A DNA stretch of 64,000 nt from an uncultured Candidatus Saccharibacteria bacterium (GCA_948945085.1 CARBGY010000004.1:34456-98455), one strand, 5' to 3'; positions 49,783 to 58,138 are shown, counted from the first letter of the stretch. Notes: generated by a model not told the origin, from the sequence alone. Program-made: numbers and translations.

Positions 49783-49942
49783 TTCTCACAGTGACCTTTA
49801 ATTCGTTTTGCAATCCGTGAACCGCCAACACTTCGTTAAGCAATGCAGCTAGCGTTTTCGGCGTGTCAGGCTTAGAGTCGTGCCTCGAAATCGGCAATTT
49901 AATATCTACTCGTTTGTCGTTGTATTCAGTAACTACTCGCAT
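49739..49942 (-). CDS. small phage protein of unknown function (67 aa)
   Basis: A 67-aa protein with an N-terminal beta strand pair and a helix (TLAALLNEVLAVHGLQ). It overlaps genes on both sides. No family is recognised. Confidence 0.5.
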   Translation of the reverse strand: MRVVTEYNDKRVDIKLPISRHDSKPDTPKTLAALLNEVLAVHGLQNELKVTVRNEILQNPKKATKNS

Positions 49943-50202
49943 TGCTCAACCTTTCCTACCGACATAACCTGATGCTTTTGCTGGCAGGCAGGGAATTCGG
50001 TCTTTACGGTTACTAGATACTGCACTCGTTTTTCACAATTTCCGAAAACAGGTCTCTCTTCAACACGGCTAAAACCTACTTCCCATAATTTACTTTCTGG
50101 AACTCTCCTATATGACTCCAGCCGCACATCGGGATGCTTACCCTCGACAACCTCAAATATATGAAGTGCCGCTTTAACTATTTCTATATGATCCAACATC
50201 AT
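49933..50202 (-). CDS. phage protein of unknown function (89 aa)
   Basis: I place the start at the ATG at 50202, 6 nt after GGAGG, instead of the longer frame from 50298. The protein has a helical N-terminus and a beta-rich C-terminus (VQYLVTVKTEFPACQ). Unknown role. Confidence 0.55.
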   Translation of the reverse strand: MMLDHIEIVKAALHIFEVVEGKHPDVRLESYRRVPESKLWEVGFSRVEERPVFGNCEKRVQYLVTVKTEFPACQQKHQVMSVGKVEQCE

Positions 50203-50467
50203 TTTTCGCCTCCTCAATTTTTGGTCTATCATTTTTATAAAACTTGATATAAAGTTCATAGCAGTCGCTACGCACCAAATCTCCAGTATCGTAGTCAATC
50301 TGATAATGAACTCCGTTGTAAGTTATCCCTCCATAGTATTTCGCCACGCTAAGCTGAGAATTAAGCCAATAGTCAGGACTCATGACAAACGGCGCACTGT
50401 CTTTAGTGACCAGTTTATCGATTAGCCGATCAGCTTGCTCTTTTGTAGTTACCTTATGAGCCTTCAT
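50174..50467 (-). CDS. phage protein of unknown function (97 aa)
   Basis: A 97-aa Tyr- and Asp-rich protein (YNGVHYQIDYDTGDLVRSDCYELYIKFY). It overlaps the following and preceding genes. No known domain. Confidence 0.5.
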   Translation of the reverse strand: MKAHKVTTKEQADRLIDKLVTKDSAPFVMSPDYWLNSQLSVAKYYGGITYNGVHYQIDYDTGDLVRSDCYELYIKFYKNDRPKIEEAKNDVGSYRNS

Positions 50468-50900
50468 CGTTTGACCCCTGCTGGATGATATTCTCTCGAT
50501 ACTGTCTTATTTGGTTGCTCACCCACTGTATATCTGTATTCACTCGCCAATATGGATGTTCGCCATCAGTTAGATACTCTAATGCACCAGTAGAATACAA
50601 TATGGACAGGTATGACCGTAGCGTGGATAGACTTTTTGGATATAATTTTGGGTTAGCTTCTTGCATCTTGGCATACAAGTCACTAGATATTGCCGCCATT
50701 TCGTTTTGATGCTCATATATAAACCCAAGTACCCTAATTTGCATTGGAGTAAATACGCCGCTCTTTTTAATTTTTGCTACTCTGCCTCTAGAAGTTTGTC
50801 CTAGCCGAGAGTCTTCTATCTTAATAAGGTGGTCAACCTTCTTATTTAATTCGGCTAGCTCTGCTGCCACTTTTAGGAGTGCTGTCGCTATGTTATTCAT
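50454..50900 (-). CDS. putative winged-helix DNA-binding phage protein
   Basis: The 148-aa protein starts at 50900, preceded by AGGAGG. A coiled N-terminus (1-35) is followed by a helical domain with a winged-helix look (TPMQIRVLGFIYEHQ, SLSTLRSYLSILYSTGALEYL). It could regulate or help replication. Assignment is structural intuition only. Confidence 0.5.
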   Translation of the reverse strand: MNNIATALLKVAAELAELNKKVDHLIKIEDSRLGQTSRGRVAKIKKSGVFTPMQIRVLGFIYEHQNEMAAISSDLYAKMQEANPKLYPKSLSTLRSYLSILYSTGALEYLTDGEHPYWRVNTDIQWVSNQIRQYRENIIQQGSNDEGS

Positions 50901-51657
50901 ACTCCTCCTTTGCAGACTCCCAGCTCTGCTTTTCCGTATCAACTATGGCAAATCTGCGTTCTCCGAAGGGCGTTCCGTCTTGGCAAGTAGAGAAAACATC
51001 GGTAGAGAGCAAATTATCTACGAAAGTAATCTCTCTCATTGGCGTATGACCAACTACCTGCATAATTTTGTCGTCTTTATACATTTCGGTCGTTTTCCAA
51101 GTGTCCTGTGGTCTCGCCCAAACTGGGGAATCTTCCTCCCAGAGCGAATGTATATTGTCGTCATTAGCAAAATTGAAAATAGTGTCTTCATCGTTTGCCC
51201 ACGAGGTACCATCCTTGTGCTTGTTTTTGCCCACTAGTCGCAACGCATAATCTTCTGTCACCCCAGCGTGCGAGAACCAAACATTATCCACTCGCTGAAC
51301 AATTCCCATTGGAGGATTATGATCGGAAGATCGACAAATAACAGCATAGAGGCTCTTGAGACCGCTTTCACAGGTGAATTGGGCGGTATATGAGTATCCG
51401 CTTTGTTGCATTCGCCAAATATACGATAAATCGTGATTACCGTAGCACCACAGCGTTTTAGGAAACTCTTTGGCAAATTCTATGGCTCGGTTCAGAGTTA
51501 GCTCATACAGATCAATGTTGTGATATTGCCCCCAGTCATCCACTAAGTCGCCAAGGACTACGGCAAAGTTAGCTTGACCTGACTTCAAGATGGCAGCTGC
51601 TCGGTCAAACATACGAGGCTTAAGATGAATATCGGGAATTACTAAGACTTTAGACAT
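50893..51657 (-). CDS. calcineurin-like metallophosphoesterase
   Basis: The 254-aa protein has the metallophosphoesterase signature: DIHLKPRM (DxH), GDLVDDW (GDxxD), CYGNHDLSY (GNHD) and later VGHTPM. It hydrolyses phosphoesters with two metal ions. Phage members include protein phosphatases and nucleases; the substrate is not clear here. Confidence 0.88.
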   Translation of the reverse strand: MSKVLVIPDIHLKPRMFDRAAAILKSGQANFAVVLGDLVDDWGQYHNIDLYELTLNRAIEFAKEFPKTLWCYGNHDLSYIWRMQQSGYSYTAQFTCESGLKSLYAVICRSSDHNPPMGIVQRVDNVWFSHAGVTEDYALRLVGKNKHKDGTSWANDEDTIFNFANDDNIHSLWEEDSPVWARPQDTWKTTEMYKDDKIMQVVGHTPMREITFVDNLLSTDVFSTCQDGTPFGERRFAIVDTEKQSWESAKEEYE

Positions 51658-51941
51658 TATTTCTTCTCCTTTGGCGATCTCATAATGGCTTGCAGGCGAT
51701 TATGGAGTTCTGGTGCTAAGGCAATTCCTGAACCTTTCATTTCGTTATAAAGGCTGTGGATATACTGCTTGACCAGTTTTAGCTCTCCGCCTGCCCAGTA
51801 CTCATTCACCCAATCCCAGTAGCTGTCAGCCTCACCATAAGTGCATACGGCACACATACCAGTAGCCCTAAGAACTGGCTTTGCTCCACACGAGTCACAT
51901 TCGTGTCTAAATGTATATGGATTTCTTGTTTTCTTTTTCAT
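51657..51941 (-). CDS. small zinc-finger protein
   Basis: The 94-aa protein has a treble-clef-like CDSCG...CAVC zinc site near the N-terminus and a helical rest. It is coupled to both neighbours. Function unknown. Confidence 0.6.
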   Translation of the reverse strand: MKKKTRNPYTFRHECDSCGAKPVLRATGMCAVCTYGEADSYWDWVNEYWAGGELKLVKQYIHSLYNEMKGSGIALAPELHNRLQAIMRSPKEKK

Positions 51942-52039
51942 TTTTTCCTCAATTCTTCGAGTATTTCTGCTAGCCGTTGCTCTACTGTTATTCCATGGCA
52001 GAAGAACAGGGCTAAGCCGATAAACGCTAAAATTTCCAT
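51938..52039 (-). CDS. very small membrane peptide (33 aa)
   Basis: ATG at 52039 with GGAG upstream; its stop overlaps the next ATG. The peptide has a short hydrophobic helix (ILAFIGLALFFCHGI) and an acidic amphipathic tail. It fills a gap that would otherwise be empty in the operon. Confidence 0.5.
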   Translation of the reverse strand: MEILAFIGLALFFCHGITVEQRLAEILEELRKK

Positions 52040-52048
52040 TTCTTTCTC

Positions 52049-52597
52049 CTATACTTCGTTACCCCAGCAATCCCAGCCGTCAATTTGCTGTCTAGCGAAA
52101 AGCTCAATTCTTGGTATATCGCCACAGAGTTGCACGATTCGATCTCTCGCCTCGTCAGGTTTTCTTGAATGCTCTCGGATGTGGTTAATAATCACACTAT
52201 GAACCGCAGCAGATATGCGTTTCGGATTACCTTTTGTGGCAAGCAGGCACAGCTCAGCATTAGCTCTTGTCCATCTACCCATACCCCAAAATAGACTATC
52301 ACTTTTACGATTCTGTTTGATCCAAGTAAATGCACAAGTTTTATATTCGAATCCCCAAGCTTGAATTACCTCAAAGCACTCGTTTAACTTAGGCATCGTC
52401 ACCCACATGAATAAAATACAATCGTTGTCTGAAATCGCATTGACTGGTAAATTGCAGATGTCCTGAATCGACATCACTTGATATTTACATCCAGCACCTC
52501 TATTGCCAGCTAAAGCCTTATCTCTGTAGCTCCAAGCTGGATCAGCGTAGATGATCTTATATTTCTGGGGGGGGGTCGTATAAATGTCGACTACCAT
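52049..52597 (-). CDS. MT-A70 family DNA adenine methyltransferase with a C9 tract
   Basis: The 182-aa N6-adenine methyltransferase has YADPAW in place of the usual DPPW motif, CILFMWVTMP, ANAELCLLATKG and a C-terminal IELFARQQIDGWDCWGNEV, all typical of MT-A70 phage enzymes. A run of nine C (52567-52575, coding strand) lies at codons 8-11, where slippage by one base would stop translation. It may protect phage DNA from host restriction. The start overlaps the KGG protein by 7 nt. Confidence 0.87.
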   Translation of the reverse strand: MVVDIYTTPPQKYKIIYADPAWSYRDKALAGNRGAGCKYQVMSIQDICNLPVNAISDNDCILFMWVTMPKLNECFEVIQAWGFEYKTCAFTWIKQNRKSDSLFWGMGRWTRANAELCLLATKGNPKRISAAVHSVIINHIREHSRKPDEARDRIVQLCGDIPRIELFARQQIDGWDCWGNEV

Positions 52598-52824
52598 GAG
52601 AAGCCCTTGTAAGTGCTAACTTTTGGTTTTGCCTTACCTCGGCGAGAGATTGTGCCGCCTTTGCGACCACATTCTCTAACCTTATTCCGATCCATACTGG
52701 CGAAGCCACCAGTGGGGGTGCTTACGCATCCACCTTTGCGACCAATTCTGCGATAAAAGTCTTCGCCATGAAGTTTTCTATTCGTTACAGCTGCTTTCAA
52801 ACCGCCTGCTTTTGTACCCGACAT
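52591..52824 (-). CDS. KGG-repeat protein
   Basis: The 77-aa basic, Gly-rich protein has repeated RKGG motifs (IGRKGGCVSTPTGGFASM and CGRKGGTISRRG), like stress-protein KGG repeats and a small phage protein family with GGFAS. Role unknown; such proteins can bind nucleic acids. Confidence 0.6.
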   Translation of the reverse strand: MSGTKAGGLKAAVTNRKLHGEDFYRRIGRKGGCVSTPTGGFASMDRNKVRECGRKGGTISRRGKAKPKVSTYKGFSW

Positions 52825-52842
52825 TTATACCTCCTAAATTAT

Positions 52843-53025
52843 TTAATTTTCAGTTGCCATCTTTTTTCTTGCTCGCCATTCCTGAGTCCGCTTATTATTG
52901 CACTCTTTACAATAGTTCTTGTACTGGACATATCCATATTGGTAAGTACGAGTAAACTCTTTGAGCGGCTTCTCTAGATGGCACTTTCGGCATTGACGAA
53001 TTTCCTCTGGATCATGCCAATTCAT
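52843..53025 (-). CDS. small zinc-ribbon/HNH-like phage protein
   Basis: The 60-aa protein starts at 53025. It has CRKCHLEKPLKEF and YCKECNNKRTQEW, the two CxxC pairs of an HNH or endonuclease-VII-like finger, but no clear catalytic His. The longer frame to 53247 only shadows the next gene. Confidence 0.6.
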   Translation of the reverse strand: MNWHDPEEIRQCRKCHLEKPLKEFTRTYQYGYVQYKNYCKECNNKRTQEWRARKKMATEN

Positions 53026-53029
53026 ACGA

Positions 53030-53359
53030 CTATTTCTTACCTTGTTTTTCTTTACCCTTTGCTTTAAGCTGTTCATTTTCCGCCTGTAGCTGCTCGATCT
53101 TTTTGTCCTGCTCCTCAGCAGTGGCGAGTGTCCGATCGCAGAGCTTTTTAAGGCGAGTATTTTCTTCGAGAGCCTTTGCCAACTCTTTACCAATACCATC
53201 TTCAATCTCTTTGCATTTTTTATCGATAAGTTTCTTAGTCTTCTCATCGTCTGCCTTCATCCTCTTTGTAAACCTGCACATATCGACCCACCCGAATATC
53301 AGTAGACCAAGAGAACCGAGCATTGAGATGATTAGTAATACATTTGTTAGTGTTTCCAT
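53030..53359 (-). CDS. membrane-anchored coiled-coil protein
   Basis: The 109-aa protein has one N-terminal transmembrane helix (VLLIISMLGSLGLLIFGW) and a long Lys/Glu coiled coil. The pattern is like phage inner-membrane spanin or superinfection proteins, but it sits in the early operon. Function unknown. Confidence 0.6.
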   Translation of the reverse strand: METLTNVLLIISMLGSLGLLIFGWVDMCRFTKRMKADDEKTKKLIDKKCKEIEDGIGKELAKALEENTRLKKLCDRTLATAEEQDKKIEQLQAENEQLKAKGKEKQGKK

Positions 53360-53586
53360 TATTTTTCCTCCTCAGCTTTAATTGCTTCAATATCGGTAAT
53401 AGCCCTCGCCATCCAAAGACTAGCGAGCTCGCTGGCATCGGCTGCAAGACGCAAGTGATGCTTTGCTTCCTTTGTTAGTCCAATCTCTTGATCCAAGATG
53501 GCGGTTAAGCCACCAGAGCAGAGAATCGTGCCTTCAGTAGCCTTTTCGATGACGACTATAGTTTTTGACTTATCGCTAATCTTCAT
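53359..53586 (-). CDS. small phage protein (75 aa)
   Basis: A 75-aa alpha/beta protein, a strand pair followed by a long Ala-rich helix (ADASELASLWMARAITDIEAIKAEEE). It is coupled to both neighbours. No family is recognised. Confidence 0.5.
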   Translation of the reverse strand: MKISDKSKTIVVIEKATEGTILCSGGLTAILDQEIGLTKEAKHHLRLAADASELASLWMARAITDIEAIKAEEEK

Positions 53587-54130
53587 CCTTTTTCTCCTTA
53601 GCCCATTTTGATAGTTCTTTCTCTTCCTTTTTGCTGAGCGGAGACCCTAATACTTTATTGAGAGCCTTAACAACCGCTAAATCATTCGACATACCTTTAT
53701 CTGTCAATTTCTTCATTTCAAGAAAGACTTTTACCATTAAATCTCCACTTGGTGTGCCGTCCTCGTCAATCTTATCCTTTGCGACCATAGCTAACATTAG
53801 CTTTAATTTAGGATTGACTTCCTCGTCATCGGAATCCTTGTCTTCATCGTCTTCGCTACTTGTCGTAAATTCTTCTGGATGATCTTCTTTGAAGTTTGTG
53901 ATATGCTTTTCGAGTCTCTCGAATAAATCACTATGCTTCATTAGCCCCTTTTTTGTTAAAACAGCCATCGATGAATTATCTGCAGTTGCTACGACAAGAG
54001 CTACACCAAGTACGCCAGATGTGTGGATAGCCTTATTGCCAATTTCTTCAGCAGCTTTATCTAAATCGACATCTAGATCTTCATTTAGAATCACACTTAA
54101 TAATTTTTTTGACAGAGTGTCCTTTTCCAT
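53576..54130 (-). CDS. acidic early phage protein (184 aa)
   Basis: The 184-aa protein has an acidic low-complexity centre (SSEDDEDKDSDDEEVNP) between helical ends. The C-terminus is Lys/Glu-rich. No domain is recognised. Acidic mimic or regulatory roles are possible but unsupported. Confidence 0.55.
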   Translation of the reverse strand: MEKDTLSKKLLSVILNEDLDVDLDKAAEEIGNKAIHTSGVLGVALVVATADNSSMAVLTKKGLMKHSDLFERLEKHITNFKEDHPEEFTTSSEDDEDKDSDDEEVNPKLKLMLAMVAKDKIDEDGTPSGDLMVKVFLEMKKLTDKGMSNDLAVVKALNKVLGSPLSKKEEKELSKWAKEKKDED

Positions 54131-54146
54131 ATTCTTCCTTTACGAA

Positions 54147-54290
54147 TTATTTTTGATGGTTTTTTGATTTTCGATGCCCACTAAGGAGCAGAAACGAAAC
54201 ATACAAGACATCATTCACGAAACAAATGCCCTGCCTAGTGCTTTTCAAATGTACACGACTCTCAAATCGCACCAGTTGAATCAATCGCAT
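54147..54290 (-). CDS. possible small protein (47 aa)
   Basis: An ATG at 54290 with GGGG 6 nt upstream opens 47 codons in the only sizeable gap of the early operon (54131-54323). Composition is unremarkable. Position supports it, but sequence alone does not prove it. Confidence 0.3.
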   Translation of the reverse strand: MRLIQLVRFESRVHLKSTRQGICFVNDVLYVSFLLLSGHRKSKNHQK

Positions 54291-54323
54291 TCTGCCCCTG
54301 AATGGACACCGAAAGTTTTTATT

Positions 54324-54665
54324 TCAGATAGTCACCATACCTACCATCTCCCTATAATCTTGTTGCTTTTCACGGTAGGTTTCGGTCGCCTCACGACTAT
54401 TGTTTTCGACACGACTCCTCAGGTCGATCATAAATTCTTCAATATCGAATTCATCTTGCACCATTTCATCGAAGAACCACTCCCCTAGACCGAACCATTC
54501 ACAGAATGCCTCGGTTTTGATCGGAGCGTCATTCAAATGGTTTTCCACGGTTTCGAGATCATCAAGATCAAAGTCTTCAGGAATGACTAAGTTTTCCAAG
54601 AAGATCTTGATAGCGTTCGCTCGGTTCTCTTGTTGGTGGCGTTTGTAAGCTGGCATAGTATCCAT
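54324..54665 (-). CDS. acidic phage protein (113 aa)
   Basis: A 113-aa protein with a strongly acidic centre (VIPEDFDLDDLETVENHL) and a helical C-terminus. It overlaps the upstream gene by one base. Unknown function. Confidence 0.55.
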   Translation of the reverse strand: MDTMPAYKRHQQENRANAIKIFLENLVIPEDFDLDDLETVENHLNDAPIKTEAFCEWFGLGEWFFDEMVQDEFDIEEFMIDLRSRVENNSREATETYREKQQDYREMVGMVTI

Positions 54666-54952
54666 TAGAACGGTATCTCCTCTGGCGGAATTACTACATC
54701 TACGGCTTTGCCGCCGTCAGGCATCGAGTCCTTAAAATTCGGCTCTTTACCTTTGTCGTAGAATATCTTGCAGAACTGTCCTTCGCCAAAACCGTTTGAG
54801 TGCAACTTAATGCACATCTGAGAATGGTGTGGCGTAGCGAAGAGTATGCCGATTTCGTGCCAACGCTTTTTCTCGTTTCCGTCTTTGTCGATGTATTTGC
54901 CGTTTTCGACCACAACGGAACCGATTTTAGTTAGCTTGCTATTCGTTGCCAT
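54665..54952 (-). CDS. early phage protein, possibly single-strand DNA-binding
   Basis: The 95-aa protein has an OB-like strand pattern (TKIGSVVVENGKYIDKDGNEKKRWHEIGILFAT) and an acidic C-terminal tip (VVIPPEEIPF) like SSB tails. It lies next to the recombination genes. This is suggestive only; no SSB signature is complete. Confidence 0.45.
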   Translation of the reverse strand: MATNSKLTKIGSVVVENGKYIDKDGNEKKRWHEIGILFATPHHSQMCIKLHSNGFGEGQFCKIFYDKGKEPNFKDSMPDGGKAVDVVIPPEEIPF

Positions 54953-55307
54953 CTTGGTCTTCCTCCATATCTTTAACGCCGTCTAAGATGTATTTAGCCA
55001 TCTCCGAGCCGTCCATGAATGTCAAGCCTGCCCCCATCTTGGAATAGATATCTTTTCGGAATCGACAGTAATTCGCAATTCCACTAGCCATTGCCGCCAT
55101 AAACTCCGTTGGATCCAAATCGGTCATTAAACAGCTCTTAGGCGAGTCGTTTTCTGTTAGATTTTTAGCATGGGAGAATGGTATAAAGACAAAACCTCGC
55201 TGGTTTTCAGAACAAGCATCGCTGATAGTTTGAGCCAAATCAGCAACCCATTTATTACTTTTTGACATATCCTCTATAACTAGGATCTTCTCGTCTTGCT
55301 TTTTCAT
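54939..55307 (-). CDS. early phage protein of unknown function (122 aa)
   Basis: The 122-aa protein lies between the exonuclease and the putative SSB. It has an alpha/beta pattern and no catalytic motif. It overlaps the next gene by 14 nt. Confidence 0.5.
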   Translation of the reverse strand: MKKQDEKILVIEDMSKSNKWVADLAQTISDACSENQRGFVFIPFSHAKNLTENDSPKSCLMTDLDPTEFMAAMASGIANYCRFRKDIYSKMGAGLTFMDGSEMAKYILDGVKDMEEDQDGNE

Positions 55308-55308
55308 A

Positions 55309-56094
55309 TTAGAATCCTTTGTCTATAATCTTTTGCGTATCTTCATCGATACGAGCCATAATCGCATCTTCATAAGCTCGCATCTCCGCCAACGAATCTC
55401 GAACATCATTGCGATGAATTTCCCAAAGCAGCAGTTCAAGCTCTGGGATGAGGTCTGTGTAGATTGCAAAATACAAAATTTCCAAATCATCATTAACAAT
55501 GAAGTATTTACAAACCTGAGGGAAGTATTCGGGTGGATATTGCCCAGTTAAGAAAGCCTCAACGACTTTTTCTGACGAAAGGCACTTAATCTCTAGAGCT
55601 TTCGTGACTTTGCCATTCTCGTTCTTCTTCCAGCCGTCAGGCGAGATGTAGATGTTTGGATTATCTTCTCGCTCCCAAATTACGCTTTCTTTCTCAAACT
55701 CGGTTTCGAGTTTTTTCTCAACGGCGGCTTTAGCTTCAGGCTCAAGGATATGTCCACGTTCCATCATACTGAAAGTCTTGCCATTTAGCCGATCGGCATA
55801 GTCATTTGGAGTGAGTGGTCGAGCAACTCTGTCGGCAATAATTTCGTAATAGTGTTTTTTAGGTGCAGATTCGAGTTTTAGCTCTGCAAGATCTTTTGGA
55901 TCAAGCTTTGCAGCTAGTTCCTGCACGGTCTCTTTCGCTCCGATAGGTTTGCTGGTTTTAATAAGCCGATCTACGATTTTGCTCTTGAGCGGCAGGGAAG
56001 ATGTCCACAAATCCTTGAACTCTGAGCCGCCAGATTTGCCCTTACGATATTCGATCCATTCCTCGCTATTTTGTTCAATCTCTCTGATAATCAT
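55309..56094 (-). CDS. YqaJ-type phage exonuclease
   Basis: The 261-aa lambda-exonuclease-like protein has SEEWIEYRKGKSGGSEF (first motif), GHILEPEAKAAVE, YISPDGW (catalytic Asp), KALEIKC (ExK) and PPEYFPQVCKY (Gln motif). It degrades one strand of DNA ends to supply 3' tails for the annealing protein. It overlaps that gene by 4 nt, so the two act as a recombination pair. Confidence 0.9.
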   Translation of the reverse strand: MIIREIEQNSEEWIEYRKGKSGGSEFKDLWTSSLPLKSKIVDRLIKTSKPIGAKETVQELAAKLDPKDLAELKLESAPKKHYYEIIADRVARPLTPNDYADRLNGKTFSMMERGHILEPEAKAAVEKKLETEFEKESVIWEREDNPNIYISPDGWKKNENGKVTKALEIKCLSSEKVVEAFLTGQYPPEYFPQVCKYFIVNDDLEILYFAIYTDLIPELELLLWEIHRNDVRDSLAEMRAYEDAIMARIDEDTQKIIDKGF

Positions 56095-56660
56095 TGCTTT
56101 TTCTCCGTTAGTTGTTTCTTGAGGCGGTCTTTGGTTGCGACAACTTCCTCTGAGCTGCGTACAGTCATTTCTAGCTTTGCAAAAATGGTTCGCAGTTCAT
56201 CTATCGTCTTTGCTGTTTCAAGCGCTTTACAAGCGGTTTGAATAGCCTCAGCGGCTTTATTTTTCTTGAAGTTCTCGAACTCTTCCATCTCCTCATCGCT
56301 TGCAACATTACCGTCAGTTGCATAGCCTAACATTGCTAAAGCACGACCTACGGCAATAGTTTCTTGCTTTTCGAAACCCTTGTCTTGTTCGACTTTAGTA
56401 ACCTTGGCGGTTGCTGAACCATTTGCATCGCAGGAGAACTTGGCAGTGTCGATGCCGATACCGTTCGCAAGCATTTTGATTAGCTCAGTGCTATCCTTCC
56501 AAACATATGCCCTGAACTCGAAAGTGTCTTCACCGACTAATTCATGCTCGGTGTGGATTTTGCCACGAGGGTTACTGGCACGAAATTCTACTATACGAGT
56601 AGCAACTTTTGCGTACTGAACATTACCTTTAATGGCAACTGTTTTTACGGTCTTACCCAT
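56091..56660 (-). CDS. putative single-strand annealing protein
   Basis: The 189-aa protein directly upstream of the YqaJ exonuclease has ETIAVGRALAMLGYATDGNVASDEEME, a motif of phage annealing proteins of the Sak3/ERF-like type. It would pair complementary strands during recombination. It is the first gene of the leftward early operon; AGAGGAAAG lies before the ATG. Confidence 0.75.
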   Translation of the reverse strand: MGKTVKTVAIKGNVQYAKVATRIVEFRASNPRGKIHTEHELVGEDTFEFRAYVWKDSTELIKMLANGIGIDTAKFSCDANGSATAKVTKVEQDKGFEKQETIAVGRALAMLGYATDGNVASDEEMEEFENFKKNKAAEAIQTACKALETAKTIDELRTIFAKLEMTVRSSEEVVATKDRLKKQLTEKKQ

Positions 56661-56994
56661 AACTTTCCTCTGTTAAATTTGATAAAGTTTTGTTTTTAGT
56701 TATTCGCAGAGCCTTGCAGCTTGCATATTAGTGCTAAATAAAGAGGTTTTATTCTTGCAATAACTCGCCTGAGTGGAGATGAGCTGCAAGATTCTACGAA
56801 CAACGGTTTTTGTTTTTTATCTAATCTGAGTGGCGGAGGCTGCAACTATCTCTGCACGCTCTCTCGTCCGCCCAAATTAGAATCACAACACCCGACTGTA
56901 AGCCTTTTGTACCTTTGGCTCAGAGCTATCACAAACCCTCTTTCGCCTTCGATGATCAAAAAATGTCGGCTTTACACCGACCTAAAACATATAA
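56661..56994. other. prophage right-end intergenic region
   Basis: There is no gene. It must hold the early promoter for the leftward operon. GGCGGA (near 56833) and TCCGCC (near 56871) can close a 40-nt stem-loop. TATCACAAACCCTC (56927-56940) is an inverted 14-bp match to 21399-21412 at the other end of the prophage, in both cases beside GCGAAA. The attachment site is probably here, but no repeat was identified. Confidence 0.5.
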
Positions 56995-57119
56995 TTGACA
57001 ACAGGGGTATTCAATGATACAATGGAGATATAGGGATATAAAACCCTATATAGAAACTCATTGTTTTTGACTTTAGCTCAGCTAAAGTATTATATCTATT
57101 CATCATAGATATAATACTG
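56995..57119 (+). promoter_or_regulatory. promoter and three-hairpin leader of the 57159 gene
   Basis: TTGACA (56995-57000), 17 nt, TACAAT (57018-57023). Hairpins: ATATAGGG/CCCTATAT (57028-57035/57044-57051), ACTTTAGC/GCTAAAGT (57070-57077/57081-57088) and AGTATTATATCTA/TAGATATAATACT (57087-57099/57107-57119). The first two, and the text between them, recur at 61686-61777. Confidence 0.65.
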
Positions 57120-57158
57120 ATAACTTACTGAAGTTAAATAAAAAGGAGGGTAATTTTA

Positions 57159-57902
57159 ATGAGAAGTACCTTAACGATGCCAATTAGTAAAGGAGAAGCG
57201 AAAAGTCGCTTCGTAGAAGAATATCTCAATATTCTTTTAGACTATGCTGAACAGCTCCCGACCAGGTGGCGCTGGTATGATCTGGTGAACATGGAATACC
57301 GCAACCGTGACTGGCTGGAGGAGTTACAGGTCGCCGAGATCGCTGATGAAAGGATTTCTTCATCGATTAATAACTACCGAACAGTCGCCGGATTAAATCT
57401 GATTGATAATCTGTTGGCCAACGTCCATCAGAGCGTCGACCTTTTGCGGCAGATTCAGGACGAGTGTAAACAGGAGATTAATGATACAGATCATCTTCTC
57501 CAGCGTTTCGGTTGCATTTTGGACGCATCCGACCATGAAATCGATCCATGCTTAATTCGGCTCGTTAGTGTCGCTAAAGACCTGCGCGAGTCAGCCATCG
57601 CTCGGCATGAAGACACGCGCAGGTTCGTATGTAACGATCTGAAAGTGGCTCGTCGTAGGTTGGCTAATCAGGTTTTTATTTCGGGAGCACCTGACGTTTT
57701 TCTCGCACAATTCGAACCAGACTTAGTGGGCGGTCTTGGACCGGAACTTGAGTACGCTTTGAGGCTTCGGGAAGATCTGAAGATTGACGAGCTGCGTGCT
57801 AAACATAGCTACATCAAGGAGATTTACTGCAAAATCATCAGTCAGCATCTCTGCAATATTACTGACCAGGTTATTCATATGATTGATAGTAGTAGATTTT
57901 GA
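57159..57902 (+). CDS. helical cytoplasmic protein of unknown function
   Basis: The 247-aa, all-helical protein has no signal or membrane segment. AGGAGGG lies 9 nt before the ATG. A structured leader similar to that of the lipoprotein at 61820 precedes it. No family is recognised. Confidence 0.65.
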   Translation: MRSTLTMPISKGEAKSRFVEEYLNILLDYAEQLPTRWRWYDLVNMEYRNRDWLEELQVAEIADERISSSINNYRTVAGLNLIDNLLANVHQSVDLLRQIQDECKQEINDTDHLLQRFGCILDASDHEIDPCLIRLVSVAKDLRESAIARHEDTRRFVCNDLKVARRRLANQVFISGAPDVFLAQFEPDLVGGLGPELEYALRLREDLKIDELRAKHSYIKEIYCKIISQHLCNITDQVIHMIDSSRF

Positions 57903-57954
57903 TGATGTAACTGTCATACGCAAATTCTAGGCATCATACATCCCACAAAGAGAA

Positions 57955-57987
57955 ATCGGGCAAGAAGCAATTTTGCCCGATCTTTTT
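57955..57987 (+). terminator. rho-independent terminator
   Basis: ATCGGGCAA (57955-57963) and TTGCCCGAT (57973-57981) form a 9-bp stem followed by CTTTTTATTTTTG. Confidence 0.85.
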
Positions 57988-58102
57988 ATTTTTGTTAAAA
58001 CTAGTTTTTAAGTCACGGAATATGGTTCTCGACATTTCTATCACCCTTTTGCCTAAAACTACTAAAGCTTATCTTAATATTGTCTAATTACTAAATCTGT
58101 GC

Positions 58103-58108
58103 TATAAT
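58103..58108 (+). promoter_or_regulatory. extended -10 promoter of the stalked surface protein
   Basis: TGC-TATAAT, about 30 nt before the ATG at 58139, which has GGGAAG as a ribosome site. Confidence 0.55.
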
Positions 58109-58138
58109 TATAAAAATTCAGCATAGGTACGGGAAGTT

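Larger units (their letters stand above)
19860..56980. mobile_element. siphovirus-type prophage with DGR and tRNA array
   Basis: A tyrosine integrase lies at the left end. Full head, tail and lysis modules run on the plus strand, tRNAs sit in the middle right and early recombination genes run on the minus strand. The ends are approximate: the left is between the hisS-side promoter (19756) and the integrase end (19892), the right between the annealing gene start (56660) and the host promoter at 56995. No convincing attachment repeat was found. All morphogenesis genes seem intact, so the prophage may be functional. Confidence 0.88.

Noticed and set aside
54174..54488. 104-codon plus-strand ORF in the early region
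   Set aside because: It lies opposite the acidic 113-aa gene and its upstream gap, has no ribosome site and is against the operon direction.
19798..57018. 10-bp repeat ATTCAATGAT at 19798-19807 and 57009-57018 as prophage attachment site
   Set aside because: Too short, A/T-rich and placed between the -35 and -10 of a host promoter on the right, so crossover there would split a host promoter.
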